Assembly: GCA_903870315.1 (NCBI GenBank)
Contig: CAIQCJ010000001.1
Coordinates: 1-42,702 of the forward strand
Length of the DNA stretch: 42,702 nucleotides
Direction of reading: 5' to 3'
Origin: an uncultured bacterium
GTDB taxonomy: Bacteria > Patescibacteriota > Minisyncoccia > Phycocordibacterales > PALSA-1337
A program made the translations under genes and the position numbers. Under the pieces are notes generated by a model. The model was not told the origin of the DNA. It was given only the letters and a program-made list of their open reading frames with translations, and made no database searches. Below are positions 17,454 through 25,748 of the stretch, in pieces; position 1 is the stretch's first letter; each line of letters opens with the position of its first letter.

Positions 17454-18536
17454 ATGAAATATACAGATAAAAATCTTAAACTGAATAAGCGTATAACAAC
17501 AGGTCCAAATAAGCGTCTTGTGTTTTGGTTTGTTGCTATCACTATAGTCATAGTTTTACCTGGATTTCTATTTGAAAAGACTGCCAACGCCAGTCTTTTT
17601 TCTTTTTTCGCTTCTTTTTGGGATCAACCAGTTTCAGCTAGTGTTGGTGTATCTACATCGACAGCCAATTCTCAAACCATTGCTCTTCCACAATATGCTA
17701 CTAATATAAACCCTATAAATAACTCTGGAGAGGTAGCCCCGATCGGATCTGGGGATACCTTGGTCGCCGATATAGCCATGGCCAATGATACAAGTGCAGA
17801 CGCCCCCGTAAATACACAGATCAGCGTCTATACAGTTCAGAGTGGAGACAACATATCAAGCGTTGCAAAGATGTTTGGCGTGTCAGTGAATACTGTTCTT
17901 TGGTCAAATAATCTAAATAGTAGGTCTAGTCTACACGTGGGTGATACTTTGGTGATATTGCCAATATCTGGCATCACCTACACAGTCAAAAGAGGAGACT
18001 CTGTTCAGAGTATAGTTAGTAAATACAAAGCCGATCTTGGTGACGTGCTTGCTTATAACGACATATCAGCATCCTCTACTCTAAATATTGGTGATACTAT
18101 TATCATCCCCAACGTAGAAGTAAAAGTTTCTATTCCGACTCGTATAGTTTTCAAAAATAATCCAGCACACGACACGGATGGTCCGTATTATCCAGGTTAC
18201 TATATACGTCCTATCGATGGTGGTCGTAAGACACAAGGCCTTCATGGTTACAACGCTGTTGACCTTGCTGATCGAGTTGGCACTCCTATACATGCCTCTG
18301 CAGCAGGTACGGTCATAGTCGCCAGAACCGGTGGTTGGAATGGTGGTTATGGTAATTTTGTCATTATTTCACATGACAATGGAACACAGACACTTTATGC
18401 CCACGCTTCGAAAGTTCTTGTTAAGCCAGGTCAATATGTAGACCAAGGTCAGACGATAGCTCTTCTAGGTTCTACTGGAGAATCAACAGGACCACATGTG
18501 CACTTCGAGATTCGTGGAGCGAAGAATCCTTTCTAG
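17454..18536 (+). CDS. LysM-M23 peptidase (cell-wall endopeptidase)
   Basis: A 360-residue envelope protein. A membrane helix or signal anchor (about 22-42) is followed by a low-complexity linker, two LysM peptidoglycan-binding modules (starting YTVQSGDNISSVAKMFGVS near 127 and YTVKRGDSVQSIVSKYKAD near 175), and a C-terminal M23 domain (about 245-360). The M23 zinc ligands are visible as H-x-x-x-x-x-D in HGYNAVDLAD and the HVH of GPHVHFEIR. Such enzymes cut peptide cross-links or act as amidase activators (EnvC/NlpD type); all ligands are present, which favours an active enzyme. It is a single gene, divergent from pcrA and convergent with comM. Confidence 0.93.
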   Translation: MKYTDKNLKLNKRITTGPNKRLVFWFVAITIVIVLPGFLFEKTANASLFSFFASFWDQPVSASVGVSTSTANSQTIALPQYATNINPINNSGEVAPIGSGDTLVADIAMANDTSADAPVNTQISVYTVQSGDNISSVAKMFGVSVNTVLWSNNLNSRSSLHVGDTLVILPISGITYTVKRGDSVQSIVSKYKADLGDVLAYNDISASSTLNIGDTIIIPNVEVKVSIPTRIVFKNNPAHDTDGPYYPGYYIRPIDGGRKTQGLHGYNAVDLADRVGTPIHASAAGTVIVARTGGWNGGYGNFVIISHDNGTQTLYAHASKVLVKPGQYVDQGQTIALLGSTGESTGPHVHFEIRGAKNPF

Positions 18537-18585
18537 TTTGTCACGGATTAGTGATTTATAGCTAGTTGTCTAAAAGACTAAAATC

Positions 18586-20178
18586 TTATCGTTTTCTAAA
18601 TTGTAAAGCCTCATATATTTGTTTCTTGGTTATAGTCTCTACCCCATCCAGATCTGCTATAGTCCTAGCAACCTTTATGATCCTATGGAAAGCTCTTCCT
18701 GATAGCTCAAGTTTTCTGACTGATGTCTCCAGGGCCAGTCGAGCGGCCTCATCTATGCATATGACCTTTTCTATATCACTGGCGTTCATTTCGCTATTGA
18801 AATATATTGATCTCCCTATAGAACGAAAACGTTTCAATTGTACTTCTCGAGCTATTTGTACCCGTCTGGCCATCTCCCCAGATTGCCATCGGTTGTCGCG
18901 ACCTCCTCTTCCCGGTGCCAGTTTTTCATATTCTACAGCATCTATATGTACCCAGATGTCTATGCGGTCTCTTATGGGTCCAGATAATTTGCGCCAGTAA
19001 TTGTTTATCATAGTCTCAGAACAGAGACACCCTTTCTTTCTCGGTTTGCCACAAGGACAGGAATTCATAGACGCCAAAAGGATTGTTTGTGCTGGGAAAG
19101 TTATGCTACCCTTTGCGCGCGATATAGTTATCACCCTTTCTTCCAATGGTTGACGTAATGCTTCTATGGTCTGGCGTTCGAATTCTGGGAACTCATCTAG
19201 AAACAAAACCCCGCGATGTGCCAAGGTTATCTCTCCTGGTCTCGGTATGGCACCGCCACCAACTATAGATATATGTGATGCTGTATGATGTGGTGCCCTA
19301 AACGGTGGTCGTGTTATTAGCTTGGAAGATAAAACACGAGCTGCAGAATGTATGGAAGTGACTTCTATGGCTTGCTCATATTCTAGTGCCGGCAGTATAG
19401 AGGGAAAGCTTTGTGCCAGCATAGTCTTTCCAGTTCCAGGTAGACCGTAAAGTAGTGTGTTGTGTGCTCCTGCTGCAGCGATCTCTAGTCCCCTCTTTGC
19501 TATCTCATTGCCACGAACAAGACCCATATCTATACCAGAGAGAGCGTCTCCTTTATATACTTCTTGTTGAGAGTCACAATCTAGACATATACGGAGTTTT
19601 TCAAGGGTTTTTGTGCCAGTGATATGGTCGACGACTTCTCTTAGTGTAGATACTGTATATATATCTATACCTTTGGCCAGCGAGGCCTCGTCAACATTTT
19701 CCTTGGGTATGAAGGCAGACTTGAAGCCACTCCTTTCAGCACAAAATAGCATAGGTAATAGACCACTTATTTTTCGGATATTTCCTTCGAGCGATAATTC
19801 TCCAAAAAATATGTTGTCTTTAGGATTGTATCCATCTGTTTCCTCATTCATTTTCGGATTTGGTGGTATATCAGCGTAAGATATCTCGCCTGAAGCCAAG
19901 AGGTATCCTATAGCTATAGACAGATCAAAAGCAGGACCCTCTTTTCTCATATCAGCCGGCGCAAGTGAGACGACAACCTTCTGATTTTTCTGTTTAGGAG
20001 ATATATAACCGGTATTTTTTATCGCGGCCGAGACACGGTCTTTGGATTCCTCAACAGATTTATCTCCAAGACCGATAACAGAAAAACTATGTAGGCCGTT
20101 TGATATGTCTACTTCTATATTTATGATCTCCGCCTCAAGGCCTACGAGTTGTGCGCTATATGATCTTGCTGGACTCAT
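18586..20178 (-). CDS. comM: ComM/YifB-family AAA+ ATPase (Mg-chelatase-like)
   Basis: A 530-residue protein with an N-terminal Lon-protease-like domain (SFSVIGLGDKSVEESKDRV near 30, PADMRKEGPAFDLSIAIG near 75), Walker A GLPGTGKT (about 243-250), Walker B GVLFLDEFPEF, the MNSCPCG cysteine segment and a C-terminal Mg-chelatase lid. ComM is a hexameric helicase that helps branch migration of transforming DNA, so it suits an organism that takes up DNA. Family members are about 505-510 residues. A -35/-10 pair (TTGATG, 17 bp, TATTAT) lies directly upstream with only 9 nt between -10 and ATG. Confidence 0.93.
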   Translation of the reverse strand: MSPARSYSAQLVGLEAEIINIEVDISNGLHSFSVIGLGDKSVEESKDRVSAAIKNTGYISPKQKNQKVVVSLAPADMRKEGPAFDLSIAIGYLLASGEISYADIPPNPKMNEETDGYNPKDNIFFGELSLEGNIRKISGLLPMLFCAERSGFKSAFIPKENVDEASLAKGIDIYTVSTLREVVDHITGTKTLEKLRICLDCDSQQEVYKGDALSGIDMGLVRGNEIAKRGLEIAAAGAHNTLLYGLPGTGKTMLAQSFPSILPALEYEQAIEVTSIHSAARVLSSKLITRPPFRAPHHTASHISIVGGGAIPRPGEITLAHRGVLFLDEFPEFERQTIEALRQPLEERVITISRAKGSITFPAQTILLASMNSCPCGKPRKKGCLCSETMINNYWRKLSGPIRDRIDIWVHIDAVEYEKLAPGRGGRDNRWQSGEMARRVQIAREVQLKRFRSIGRSIYFNSEMNASDIEKVICIDEAARLALETSVRKLELSGRAFHRIIKVARTIADLDGVETITKKQIYEALQFRKR

Positions 20179-20187
20179 ATATCAAGA

Positions 20188-20216
20188 ATAATATGGCCAG
20201 ATAAAATCTCCATCAA
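20188..20216 (-). promoter_or_regulatory. Promoter of comM (near-leaderless)
   Basis: On the minus strand: TTGATG (20216-20211), a 17-bp spacer, TATTAT (20193-20188), then 9 nt to the ATG at 20178. Both hexamers are good matches and spacing is ideal. The transcript would start within a few bases of the start codon. Confidence 0.6.
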
Positions 20217-20222
20217 AAAATC

Positions 20223-20252
20223 TTCAAGAAACGTTCAAGAAGTTCTCAAGAA
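20223..20252. repeat. Three 11-bp-spaced TTCAAGAA-type direct repeats upstream of comM promoter
   Basis: TTCAAGAA at 20223, TTCAAGAA at 20234 and CTCAAGAA at 20245, each 11 bp apart, just upstream of the comM -35. A fourth copy, ATCAAGAA, lies at 20181-20188 between -10 and ATG. Helical phasing suggests binding of a regulator to one DNA face. Confidence 0.6.
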
Positions 20253-20285
20253 GCTATGAATAAAGTAACTATAGTAGGAGATCTA

Positions 20286-20648
20286 CTAGTGGTCGTGCTT
20301 TATAGAAATTCTAGCAGCTGGGTTAGCTTCTAGGCGCCCTTTTTCTATGGGTTTGCCACATTTCTCACATACCCCGAACTTTCCAGTCTTGATGCGATCT
20401 ATAGCAGCTTTGACTTCTACTAGCTGGTCCTCGAGCTGTTTGGCGATGATAGAGTTTTCTTCTATTTCTTCAAATTTGTCAGCAACTTCGTTCTCATCAG
20501 CAGAATCAACTTCCATATTTCCAGCCGTAGCTTCCCATCCACTTGCAGTACGTGTGTCAGTTTTGGCTATTTCCCCAAGTTCTTCCTCGAGCTCTACCTT
20601 TTCTGCCAATAGTTTCTCCTCAAAATATTTTAGGTCTTTTGTATTCAT
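20286..20648 (-). CDS. DksA/TraR-family protein with only one Cys pair
   Basis: A 120-residue protein: a helical coiled-coil hairpin (about 1-80, ending DQLVEVKAAIDRIKTGKFG), then the DksA/TraR finger start GVCEKCGKPIEKGRLEANP. The family normally closes the zinc site with a second Cys pair; here that place reads ARISIKHDH, so His residues may replace Cys or zinc may be absent. DksA-type proteins act on RNA polymerase through the secondary channel. It follows the membrane-anchored gene by 12 bp and is probably co-transcribed. The family is clear; the function as a polymerase regulator is inferred. Confidence 0.88.
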   Translation of the reverse strand: MNTKDLKYFEEKLLAEKVELEEELGEIAKTDTRTASGWEATAGNMEVDSADENEVADKFEEIEENSIIAKQLEDQLVEVKAAIDRIKTGKFGVCEKCGKPIEKGRLEANPAARISIKHDH

Positions 20649-20660
20649 GATGCCACCAGT

Positions 20661-21650
20661 CTAGCGCAAATAAGACTGTCTTTCAAGGCGCGACGTCACC
20701 TCTCCTATCAGATTCTCATCTGATGTGAATATAAGGCGGTTGTTGTCTAGGAATGAATATAGAAACGCCACACCACCATTGTCAGTTACAAATTCGCGGA
20801 TATCCTTGTTACTTATATTTTTATCTATAAATCTGCCATGTATTGCTAGATAGTTTGGATTATATCCGGTTGTTGTTTTGCCGCCAGTTGATGAAAAATC
20901 AGTCACAGGAGCTGTTGTCGGAGGTACTATGTATTTTTTGATATCATCAGCCATCACACTCTCCCACTGCAGCATTCCTGCAAAAGCATTTTGATAGAAA
21001 TTATCGCTCACCATAACGAATATGCTTTTTTGTCCTTGATTATTAGCGTATTCTCCTATCATCCACTCATTATTCAAGGATCTGAAAAGAATATCAGGCA
21101 TATTTATGCCAAGATTTATTATAAGGGTCTGGGCGGGTATATTTCCTGTCTGTACGGTTTGATTTTTGTCTGTAGAGGTTGATGTGGTCGTAAGTAGGAT
21201 TTCTTTTATTGTTCCAGGTTTCTGGTCTTTTGCCAGCTCAGCCATGATCTGTGTTTGTGTATTTAGAGGATCATTTATGTTGATGGGTATGTTTACTTTC
21301 AAATCAGTCGGTATCAGGACATTTTTCTGAGCAGTATTTGCTATTGGTATGGATGTTGGGGCAGAATTTATACTATAAATGTAATACAATCCAAAGATAC
21401 CACCGACTATAAAGATAAGACTTGATATTACAATCAGTGATTTTTTCCAAGAATTTGACCCACCTTCATCTGGGAGATTTGAGATAACTGACTGACCGTT
21501 TTTCTTATTACTCTCAGCCAGAGCAATTGTAAACGCTGATGTATTTCTTTTGGCCAATATTTCAGCCACGTCTCCTTCATAAGTACGTAGAGATTTGGCG
21601 GAAGGGTTTTTACTATCTGTTTTTTGAGGTTGAAGCTGATTTTCTTCCAT
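20661..21650 (-). CDS. Single-pass membrane protein, unknown extracellular domain
   Basis: A 329-residue protein: a polar cytosolic segment (about 1-68) containing SLRTYEGDVAEILAKRN, one membrane helix (about 70-90), a Pro/Thr linker and an outer domain of about 220 residues with mixed alpha/beta character (PNYLAIHGRFIDKNISNKDI). I recognise no named domain; proteins of this layout recur in Parcubacteria. The cytosolic part could interact with another factor. It heads a two-gene unit with the DksA-like gene. Its stop and the next start are 12 bp apart. Confidence 0.75.
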   Translation of the reverse strand: MEENQLQPQKTDSKNPSAKSLRTYEGDVAEILAKRNTSAFTIALAESNKKNGQSVISNLPDEGGSNSWKKSLIVISSLIFIVGGIFGLYYIYSINSAPTSIPIANTAQKNVLIPTDLKVNIPININDPLNTQTQIMAELAKDQKPGTIKEILLTTTSTSTDKNQTVQTGNIPAQTLIINLGINMPDILFRSLNNEWMIGEYANNQGQKSIFVMVSDNFYQNAFAGMLQWESVMADDIKKYIVPPTTAPVTDFSSTGGKTTTGYNPNYLAIHGRFIDKNISNKDIREFVTDNGGVAFLYSFLDNNRLIFTSDENLIGEVTSRLERQSYLR

Positions 21651-21720
21651 ACTTTATATTATAGCCGTATTTCATAAAAATTGTAATATTTGTTTTGATA
21701 CATATATCTTTTTTTAAAAA

Positions 21721-21754
21721 AAATACATCGTCATCTCTACTAGACGATGTATTT
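21721..21754 (-). terminator. Rho-independent terminator
   Basis: A perfect 12-bp hairpin (AAATACATCGTC, 10-nt loop, GACGATGTATTT) followed on the minus strand by a run of eight T. It ends the transcript carrying the 56-aa gene. Confidence 0.85.
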
Positions 21755-21809
21755 CTACCTAGCATGTTTTGGTAAACACGCCAGGCTATTCAGTTGTAAT
21801 AATTGGTTC

Positions 21810-21980
21810 TCAGATAGTCTTACAGTGTCTCCTTGATCGTTTGTTGTTAATCTTAACAACACCACGAACGAGCATATCATTCACGAAGATGGTCGTTTTG
21901 GCGCTATCGTGATGAGTGAGTTTATCTATTCTCGCTACTAGATCGCCTAGTGTTAGCGAGCGTCCTTTTCTCCTTGGCAT
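21810..21980 (-). CDS. Small basic protein, 56 aa
   Basis: An ORF of 56 residues starting MPRRKGRSLTLGDLVARI and ending RSRRHCKTI. It has a purine-rich Shine-Dalgarno (AAAAGGGGG) 5 nt before the ATG, which most genes in this window lack, and a strong terminator 56 bp after the stop. The product is very basic at both ends with a short predicted helix and strand pair in the middle. No family is recognised; a nucleic-acid-binding role is a guess from charge. Composition is somewhat richer in GC than its neighbours. Confidence 0.6.
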   Translation of the reverse strand: MPRRKGRSLTLGDLVARIDKLTHHDSAKTTIFVNDMLVRGVVKINNKRSRRHCKTI

Positions 21981-22096
21981 AACTACCCCCTTTTACTTTG
22001 CTTGTGTTCTAAGACCAAGTACAAGTCTTACACATCGAAATTTTACAGTCAACACCTGATCTGTGTCCCCCGGCTTAGTCTTTATATGGTCTCCTA

Positions 22097-24277
22097 TTAT
22101 CTCTTCTTAAAATCAATACGAGGCGGTCTTGGTGGAGCTGGCAGCTCATCTTTCTTTGTGAAGAAGGTTGGATTGGCGGCTTTAATAGAAAGGTTTATTC
22201 TTCCTTTGTCGTCTACTTCTTTTACTATAACAGGCACTTTCATCCCCTCTTGTATGTAAGTAGTGACTCGCTCGACACGGAATGGTGCAATCTCGGATAC
22301 ATGGACAAGCCCTTCGGCGTTCGGCCCAATCTTCACGAAGGCACCGAAGTCCATAAGACGAGTGACTTCGCCGTCAAACTTTTCGCCAGGCATGTATTCA
22401 CGAGTCATACTGAATATGATTTCTTTGGCTTTTTCTGCAGAACCGGCTTTTCCTGTTATAAATATAGAACCATCATCTTCTATGGTTATATCTTCGACAT
22501 GGGTGACATCACGTATCTCATTAATAGTTTTACCTCCAGAACCAATGACTAGGCCGATTTGGTCAGGCCTGACTTTCATAACCAATATTTCTGGTGCGCT
22601 TGGAGATATCTTTGCACGTGGCACAGAGATCTCTTTTTCTATTATATCGATTATCTGGTAACGAGCCTTTTTGGCTTTTTCAAAAGCCTCGGCGAGTATT
22701 TTGAGTGGAATACCCCCGACTTTCACATCCATCTGCACGGCTGTAATACCTTCACGAGTACCAGCAACCTTGAAATCCATATCACCATGATGGTCTTCTG
22801 GGCCCTGGATGTCTGTTAAAAGCTTGTATTCATAGTTTTCGGCCGAACCATTATTTTTCGTGCCAGTTTTTGTGCGCATCATAAGTCCTGAAGCTATACC
22901 TGCGACAGGGGCTTTTATAGGAACACCTCCATCCATGAGTGCGAGAGTAGAACCACAAACCGATCCCATAGAGGTTGATCCATTTGAAGCGAGAGCTTCA
23001 GAGACAAGGCGGATAGTATAAGGGAATTTATCCTTTTCTGGTATGACTGGGAACAGCGCTTTCTCAGCAAGAGCACCATGACCAATCATGCGACGATTTG
23101 TGCCACCAACCTTACCTGTTTCACCACTGGAGAATGGTGGAAAATTGTAATGATGTATGAAACGCTTATTTTCAGCTACTGTTACACCTTCTATAACCAG
23201 AGCATCACCAGGTGAACCAAGAGTGAGTGTAGACATAACATGTGTACCTCCACGATAGAAGATCCCGGAGCCATGCAATACAGGCGATATGCCGCCAGCT
23301 TGGGCGAAGAGTGGTCTTACTGTATCAAAATCACGTCCATCTGCGCGTTTATTTTCATCTATAGCACCAGCATGCAATGCTTCATTGGTAGCTTCTTCGA
23401 ATATATCATCAGCCATAGCAGTATTTCCTTCTGGAAATTTTTCCGCGAACAGCTTCATCCATTTTTCATGGATTTCATTTATCTTTGCATGACCTGGCTC
23501 ATTACTAAAGATATATTTCTTGAGAGAAGGGGTAATTTCAGCATCGAAGAGTTCTTTTATACCAGGAGTTGGTTCTGGAAGCTCAATGACTTTTTTCTTT
23601 TTGCCAATCTCAGCGATTATTTGATTTTGCCAAGCTTGAACCTTCTCTATTTCAGCAGATGCGAGGGTGAGTCCTTCATTTACTAAAGTCTCACCAACTT
23701 CTTTGCTGGCTACCTCAATCATATTTATCATGCCATCTTTTCCGCAGGCGAAAAGGTCGAGTGAAATGCCGGCATCTTCCCTGGCTTTGAAATCTGGATT
23801 GACCAGCCACTCATTGTTTTTACATATTCTAGCTGCAGAAGCCGGACCATTCCAAGGAATATCGGAAGTTCCGAGCGCAAGTGAAGCTGCAATGACGGCA
23901 ACTACATCTGGATCGTCTTGGTCTATAGAAATAGTCGTAAGAATTACCTGAACCTCGTTACGTGTGCGCTGATTGAATAAAGGACGGATCGTGCGATCGA
24001 CGATGCGGCCAGAAAGAATAGCTTCCGTGGAAGGTCTCCCTTCTCGGCGGACGAATCTTGAACCCAAAATACGTCCCGTAGCATAGAAACGCTCCTCGTA
24101 GTCGACAGTCAGAGGAAAAAAGTCACCATCACGAAGACCTCCCATGACGGCGGTAGCTAGTATGACAGTGTTGCCATAACGCAACATTACAGCGCCATTG
24201 GTCTGATCTGCTAAGTCGTTGAATTCGGCCGTAAGTTTCTTACCGCCGATTTCGATCGAGTATTCTTTTTTTGTCAT
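22097..24277 (-). CDS. pnp: Polyribonucleotide nucleotidyltransferase (PNPase)
   Basis: A 726-residue 3'-5' phosphorolytic exoribonuclease. Two RNase PH-like domains are visible (first with DFFPLTVDYEERFYATGRI, second with GSDGLTS-type GSTSMGSVCGSTLALMDGG and the catalytic HHGDMDFKVAGT segment), then a KH domain (VIGSGGKTINEIRD) and an S1 domain (FDGEVTRLMDFGAFVKI). The start at 24277 (MTKKEYSIEIGGKK) matches the family; the open frame upstream is leader. It degrades mRNA with RNase Y, also in this window. A leader of about 170 nt and no visible Shine-Dalgarno suggest post-transcriptional control. Confidence 0.96.
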   Translation of the reverse strand: MTKKEYSIEIGGKKLTAEFNDLADQTNGAVMLRYGNTVILATAVMGGLRDGDFFPLTVDYEERFYATGRILGSRFVRREGRPSTEAILSGRIVDRTIRPLFNQRTRNEVQVILTTISIDQDDPDVVAVIAASLALGTSDIPWNGPASAARICKNNEWLVNPDFKAREDAGISLDLFACGKDGMINMIEVASKEVGETLVNEGLTLASAEIEKVQAWQNQIIAEIGKKKKVIELPEPTPGIKELFDAEITPSLKKYIFSNEPGHAKINEIHEKWMKLFAEKFPEGNTAMADDIFEEATNEALHAGAIDENKRADGRDFDTVRPLFAQAGGISPVLHGSGIFYRGGTHVMSTLTLGSPGDALVIEGVTVAENKRFIHHYNFPPFSSGETGKVGGTNRRMIGHGALAEKALFPVIPEKDKFPYTIRLVSEALASNGSTSMGSVCGSTLALMDGGVPIKAPVAGIASGLMMRTKTGTKNNGSAENYEYKLLTDIQGPEDHHGDMDFKVAGTREGITAVQMDVKVGGIPLKILAEAFEKAKKARYQIIDIIEKEISVPRAKISPSAPEILVMKVRPDQIGLVIGSGGKTINEIRDVTHVEDITIEDDGSIFITGKAGSAEKAKEIIFSMTREYMPGEKFDGEVTRLMDFGAFVKIGPNAEGLVHVSEIAPFRVERVTTYIQEGMKVPVIVKEVDDKGRINLSIKAANPTFFTKKDELPAPPRPPRIDFKKR

Positions 24278-24470
24278 CTTGATTTGGTGACACCACTCGC
24301 CTATTTGGTTTGGTGGATAGTGTCGCATATCGCCTACAGATTTCAGCTTTGAATGAATCGCGTGGCCATCGACTATTAGTTCGTGGCTATTTTGCGTTTC
24401 AAACCTGCCTATCTTTAGGCGAAGTTAACTATTAATAAACTCAAAATACTGGGTAGCAATATGAATAATG
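24278..24470 (-). promoter_or_regulatory. pnp promoter and long structured leader
   Basis: On the minus strand a TTGGCA/TACATT pair lies near 24490-24460. The leader then has GCCTA-AAGA-TAGGC, a local hairpin, and two later TAGGCG copies that could pair with CGCCTA instead. A CACT/AGTG pair lies close to the start codon. Mutually exclusive pairing is possible. Pairing is read by eye, not folded. Confidence 0.4.
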
Positions 24471-24520
24471 TAGCATGGCGCCACAGGTTTTGCCAATGTT
24501 AAATAAAATAGTGATTTTTC

Positions 24521-25042
24521 TTACCTCCTCCCCCCAGATCTCAAGAGATATTTATTTGGTGAAGCATCCAGGTCCGTGAAATGATCCGCGACCTCGATAA
24601 GCTTTGCAGATGTTGATTTGCCAAATGAGACGACTTCAACCTGACAACCCTGGTTCATTTGTAGATACTCGACAAGCGGACAGAAGTCACCATCACCGGT
24701 GAGCAAGATAACTGAGTCGAGTTTTGGTGCAAGTTTCACGGCATCTATAGCCATACCAACATCCCAGTCGGCTTTCTTGGCTCCGGACCCGAAGATTTGT
24801 AGATCTTTGACCTTGGTTTCAATACCGGTCTTGGTAAGCGCATCGAAAAAGGCATTTTCATCACCTGATTCTGTGGCGATAACATATGCGACCGCACGAA
24901 CCAGTTTACGACCATCGACAGCGTCTTTGACTATGGCGCCGAAGTTAACTTTGGAGTGATAAAGATTTTTACCACTATGATATAGATTTTGCGTGTCGAT
25001 ATAAACGCCGACGCGCTGCTCTTTATGTTTTATTACTGACAT
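24521..25042 (-). CDS. NYN-domain (LabA/DUF88-like) putative ribonuclease
   Basis: A 173-residue protein with the PIN-like NYN fold. Conserved acids are seen in VGVYIDTQNLYHS (near 16), KKADWDVGMAIDAVKLA (near 96-103) and LLTGDGDFCPLVEYL (near 117-122), the usual metal-binding set; the last is followed by the typical VEVVSFGKSTSAKLIEVAD. NYN proteins are metal-dependent RNases or RNA-binding factors. It lies between rpsO and pnp on the same strand, beside two RNA-metabolism genes. A TATAAT hexamer on the minus strand near 25170 may supply its own promoter. Confidence 0.88.
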   Translation of the reverse strand: MSVIKHKEQRVGVYIDTQNLYHSGKNLYHSKVNFGAIVKDAVDGRKLVRAVAYVIATESGDENAFFDALTKTGIETKVKDLQIFGSGAKKADWDVGMAIDAVKLAPKLDSVILLTGDGDFCPLVEYLQMNQGCQVEVVSFGKSTSAKLIEVADHFTDLDASPNKYLLRSGGRR

Positions 25043-25194
25043 TTTTATTTAAATTTTAGGTGAATACCTCTTAGATAAGCCCCTGATTATGCTTTAAAGA
25101 GCAAAAATAAATGGCTCTTTATCAATTATTAAAATGTGTACAACAATACTATTACGTATCACACTACTATTATACCCTATTATGGGAAATTAGA

Positions 25195-25464
25195 TTATTT
25201 AGCTCTAAGTTCCAACTTCTTTGTGATTGAAGAATAGCGGCGAGGATAGTTTTTCTTGAGATAAGTCAAATGAGTCTGACGATCAGCAACCATACCAAGC
25301 AAACCACGACGTGAGTGGTTATCTTTTTTGTGTTTCTTCAAGTGGTCGGTTAATTCTGTAATTCTCTTAGTCAAAATAGCGACCTGAACCTCTGGAGAAC
25401 CAGTGTCCTTGGCATGAATAGCTGTTTCCTTGATAACTTTCGTCTTTTGTCGTGTTGTTAACAT
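25195..25464 (-). CDS. rpsO: 30S ribosomal protein S15
   Basis: An 89-residue protein of the standard S15 length with [20 protein letters not shown], the invariant HxxDxHSRRGL block as [15 protein letters not shown], and [13 protein letters not shown]. It binds the central domain of 16S rRNA. As in many bacteria it is near pnp, though here a NYN gene lies between. A promoter (TTGCAT, 17 bp, TATGAT) ends 9 nt before the ATG, so the mRNA is almost leaderless, leaving little room for the leader pseudoknot control known for rpsO elsewhere. Confidence 0.97.
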   Translation of the reverse strand: MLTTRQKTKVIKETAIHAKDTGSPEVQVAILTKRITELTDHLKKHKKDNHSRRGLLGMVADRQTHLTYLKKNYPRRYSSITKKLELRAK

Positions 25465-25473
25465 TGTGGCAAT

Positions 25474-25502
25474 ATCATAGCACGAATGAGGTTTTGATGC
25501 AA
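25474..25502 (-). promoter_or_regulatory. Promoter of rpsO
   Basis: On the minus strand TTGCAT (25502-25497), 17-bp spacer, TATGAT (25479-25474), then 9 nt to the ATG. It lies downstream of the terminator at 25514-25561, so rpsO does not depend on read-through. Confidence 0.6.
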
Positions 25503-25511
25503 ATTTGATAT

Positions 25512-25680
25512 AGAAAAACCCCCCAACTGGTTATAGAGATTGTAAGTCTCCCAGTCAGGGGTGCGGGTCGTTCCAGTATAGTTTTTGTTTTCTGTGAACG
25601 ATCTCAAAGGAGATTCGGATAGTAATCACTGGCCCGCTCAGCTAGTTCGGTTCTTTCATTGGTTGTCCTCCGGTTCTTTT
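25512..25680 (-). ncRNA. Candidate structured small RNA upstream of rpsO
   Basis: About 165 nt with its own promoter (25685-25712) and rho-independent terminator (25514-25561). Reading the minus strand, GCGGG (near 25636) can pair with CCCGC (near 25566), CCAGT with ACTGG inside it, and an inner hairpin ATCTC-CTTT-GAGAT. The only ORF is a five-codon MKEPN behind a GGAGG. It does not match signatures I know for SRP RNA, tmRNA, RNase P RNA or T-box leaders. A 6S-like role is possible but unsupported. Confidence 0.45.
25514..25561 (-). terminator. Rho-independent terminator of candidate ncRNA
   Basis: Arms CCCC/GGGG and ACTGG/CCAGT separated by a 2x2 internal loop, with an inner AGA/TCT pair, followed on the minus strand by TTTTT. 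Confidence 0.7.
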
Positions 25681-25684
25681 GGTA

Positions 25685-25712
25685 CGTTATCACCATAATA
25701 TAATACTGTCAA
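25685..25712 (-). promoter_or_regulatory. Promoter of candidate ncRNA
   Basis: Perfect TTGACA (25712-25707), 16-bp spacer, GATAAC (25690-25685). It overlaps the upstream region of the divergent recombinase gene. Confidence 0.55.
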
Positions 25713-25736
25713 GTATTCTTTATTCTTGTACTAACT

Positions 25737-25742
25737 TACAAT
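25737..25742 (+). promoter_or_regulatory. -10 element of the recombinase gene, leaderless layout
   Basis: TACAAT ends 6 nt before the ATG at 25749. No strong -35 is seen at 17 bp. Confidence 0.4.
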
Positions 25743-25748
25743 ATAGTT

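Noticed and set aside
25512-25680. Signal recognition particle RNA
   Set aside because: The conserved GGTCAGG and AGCAG tip of SRP RNA is not present.
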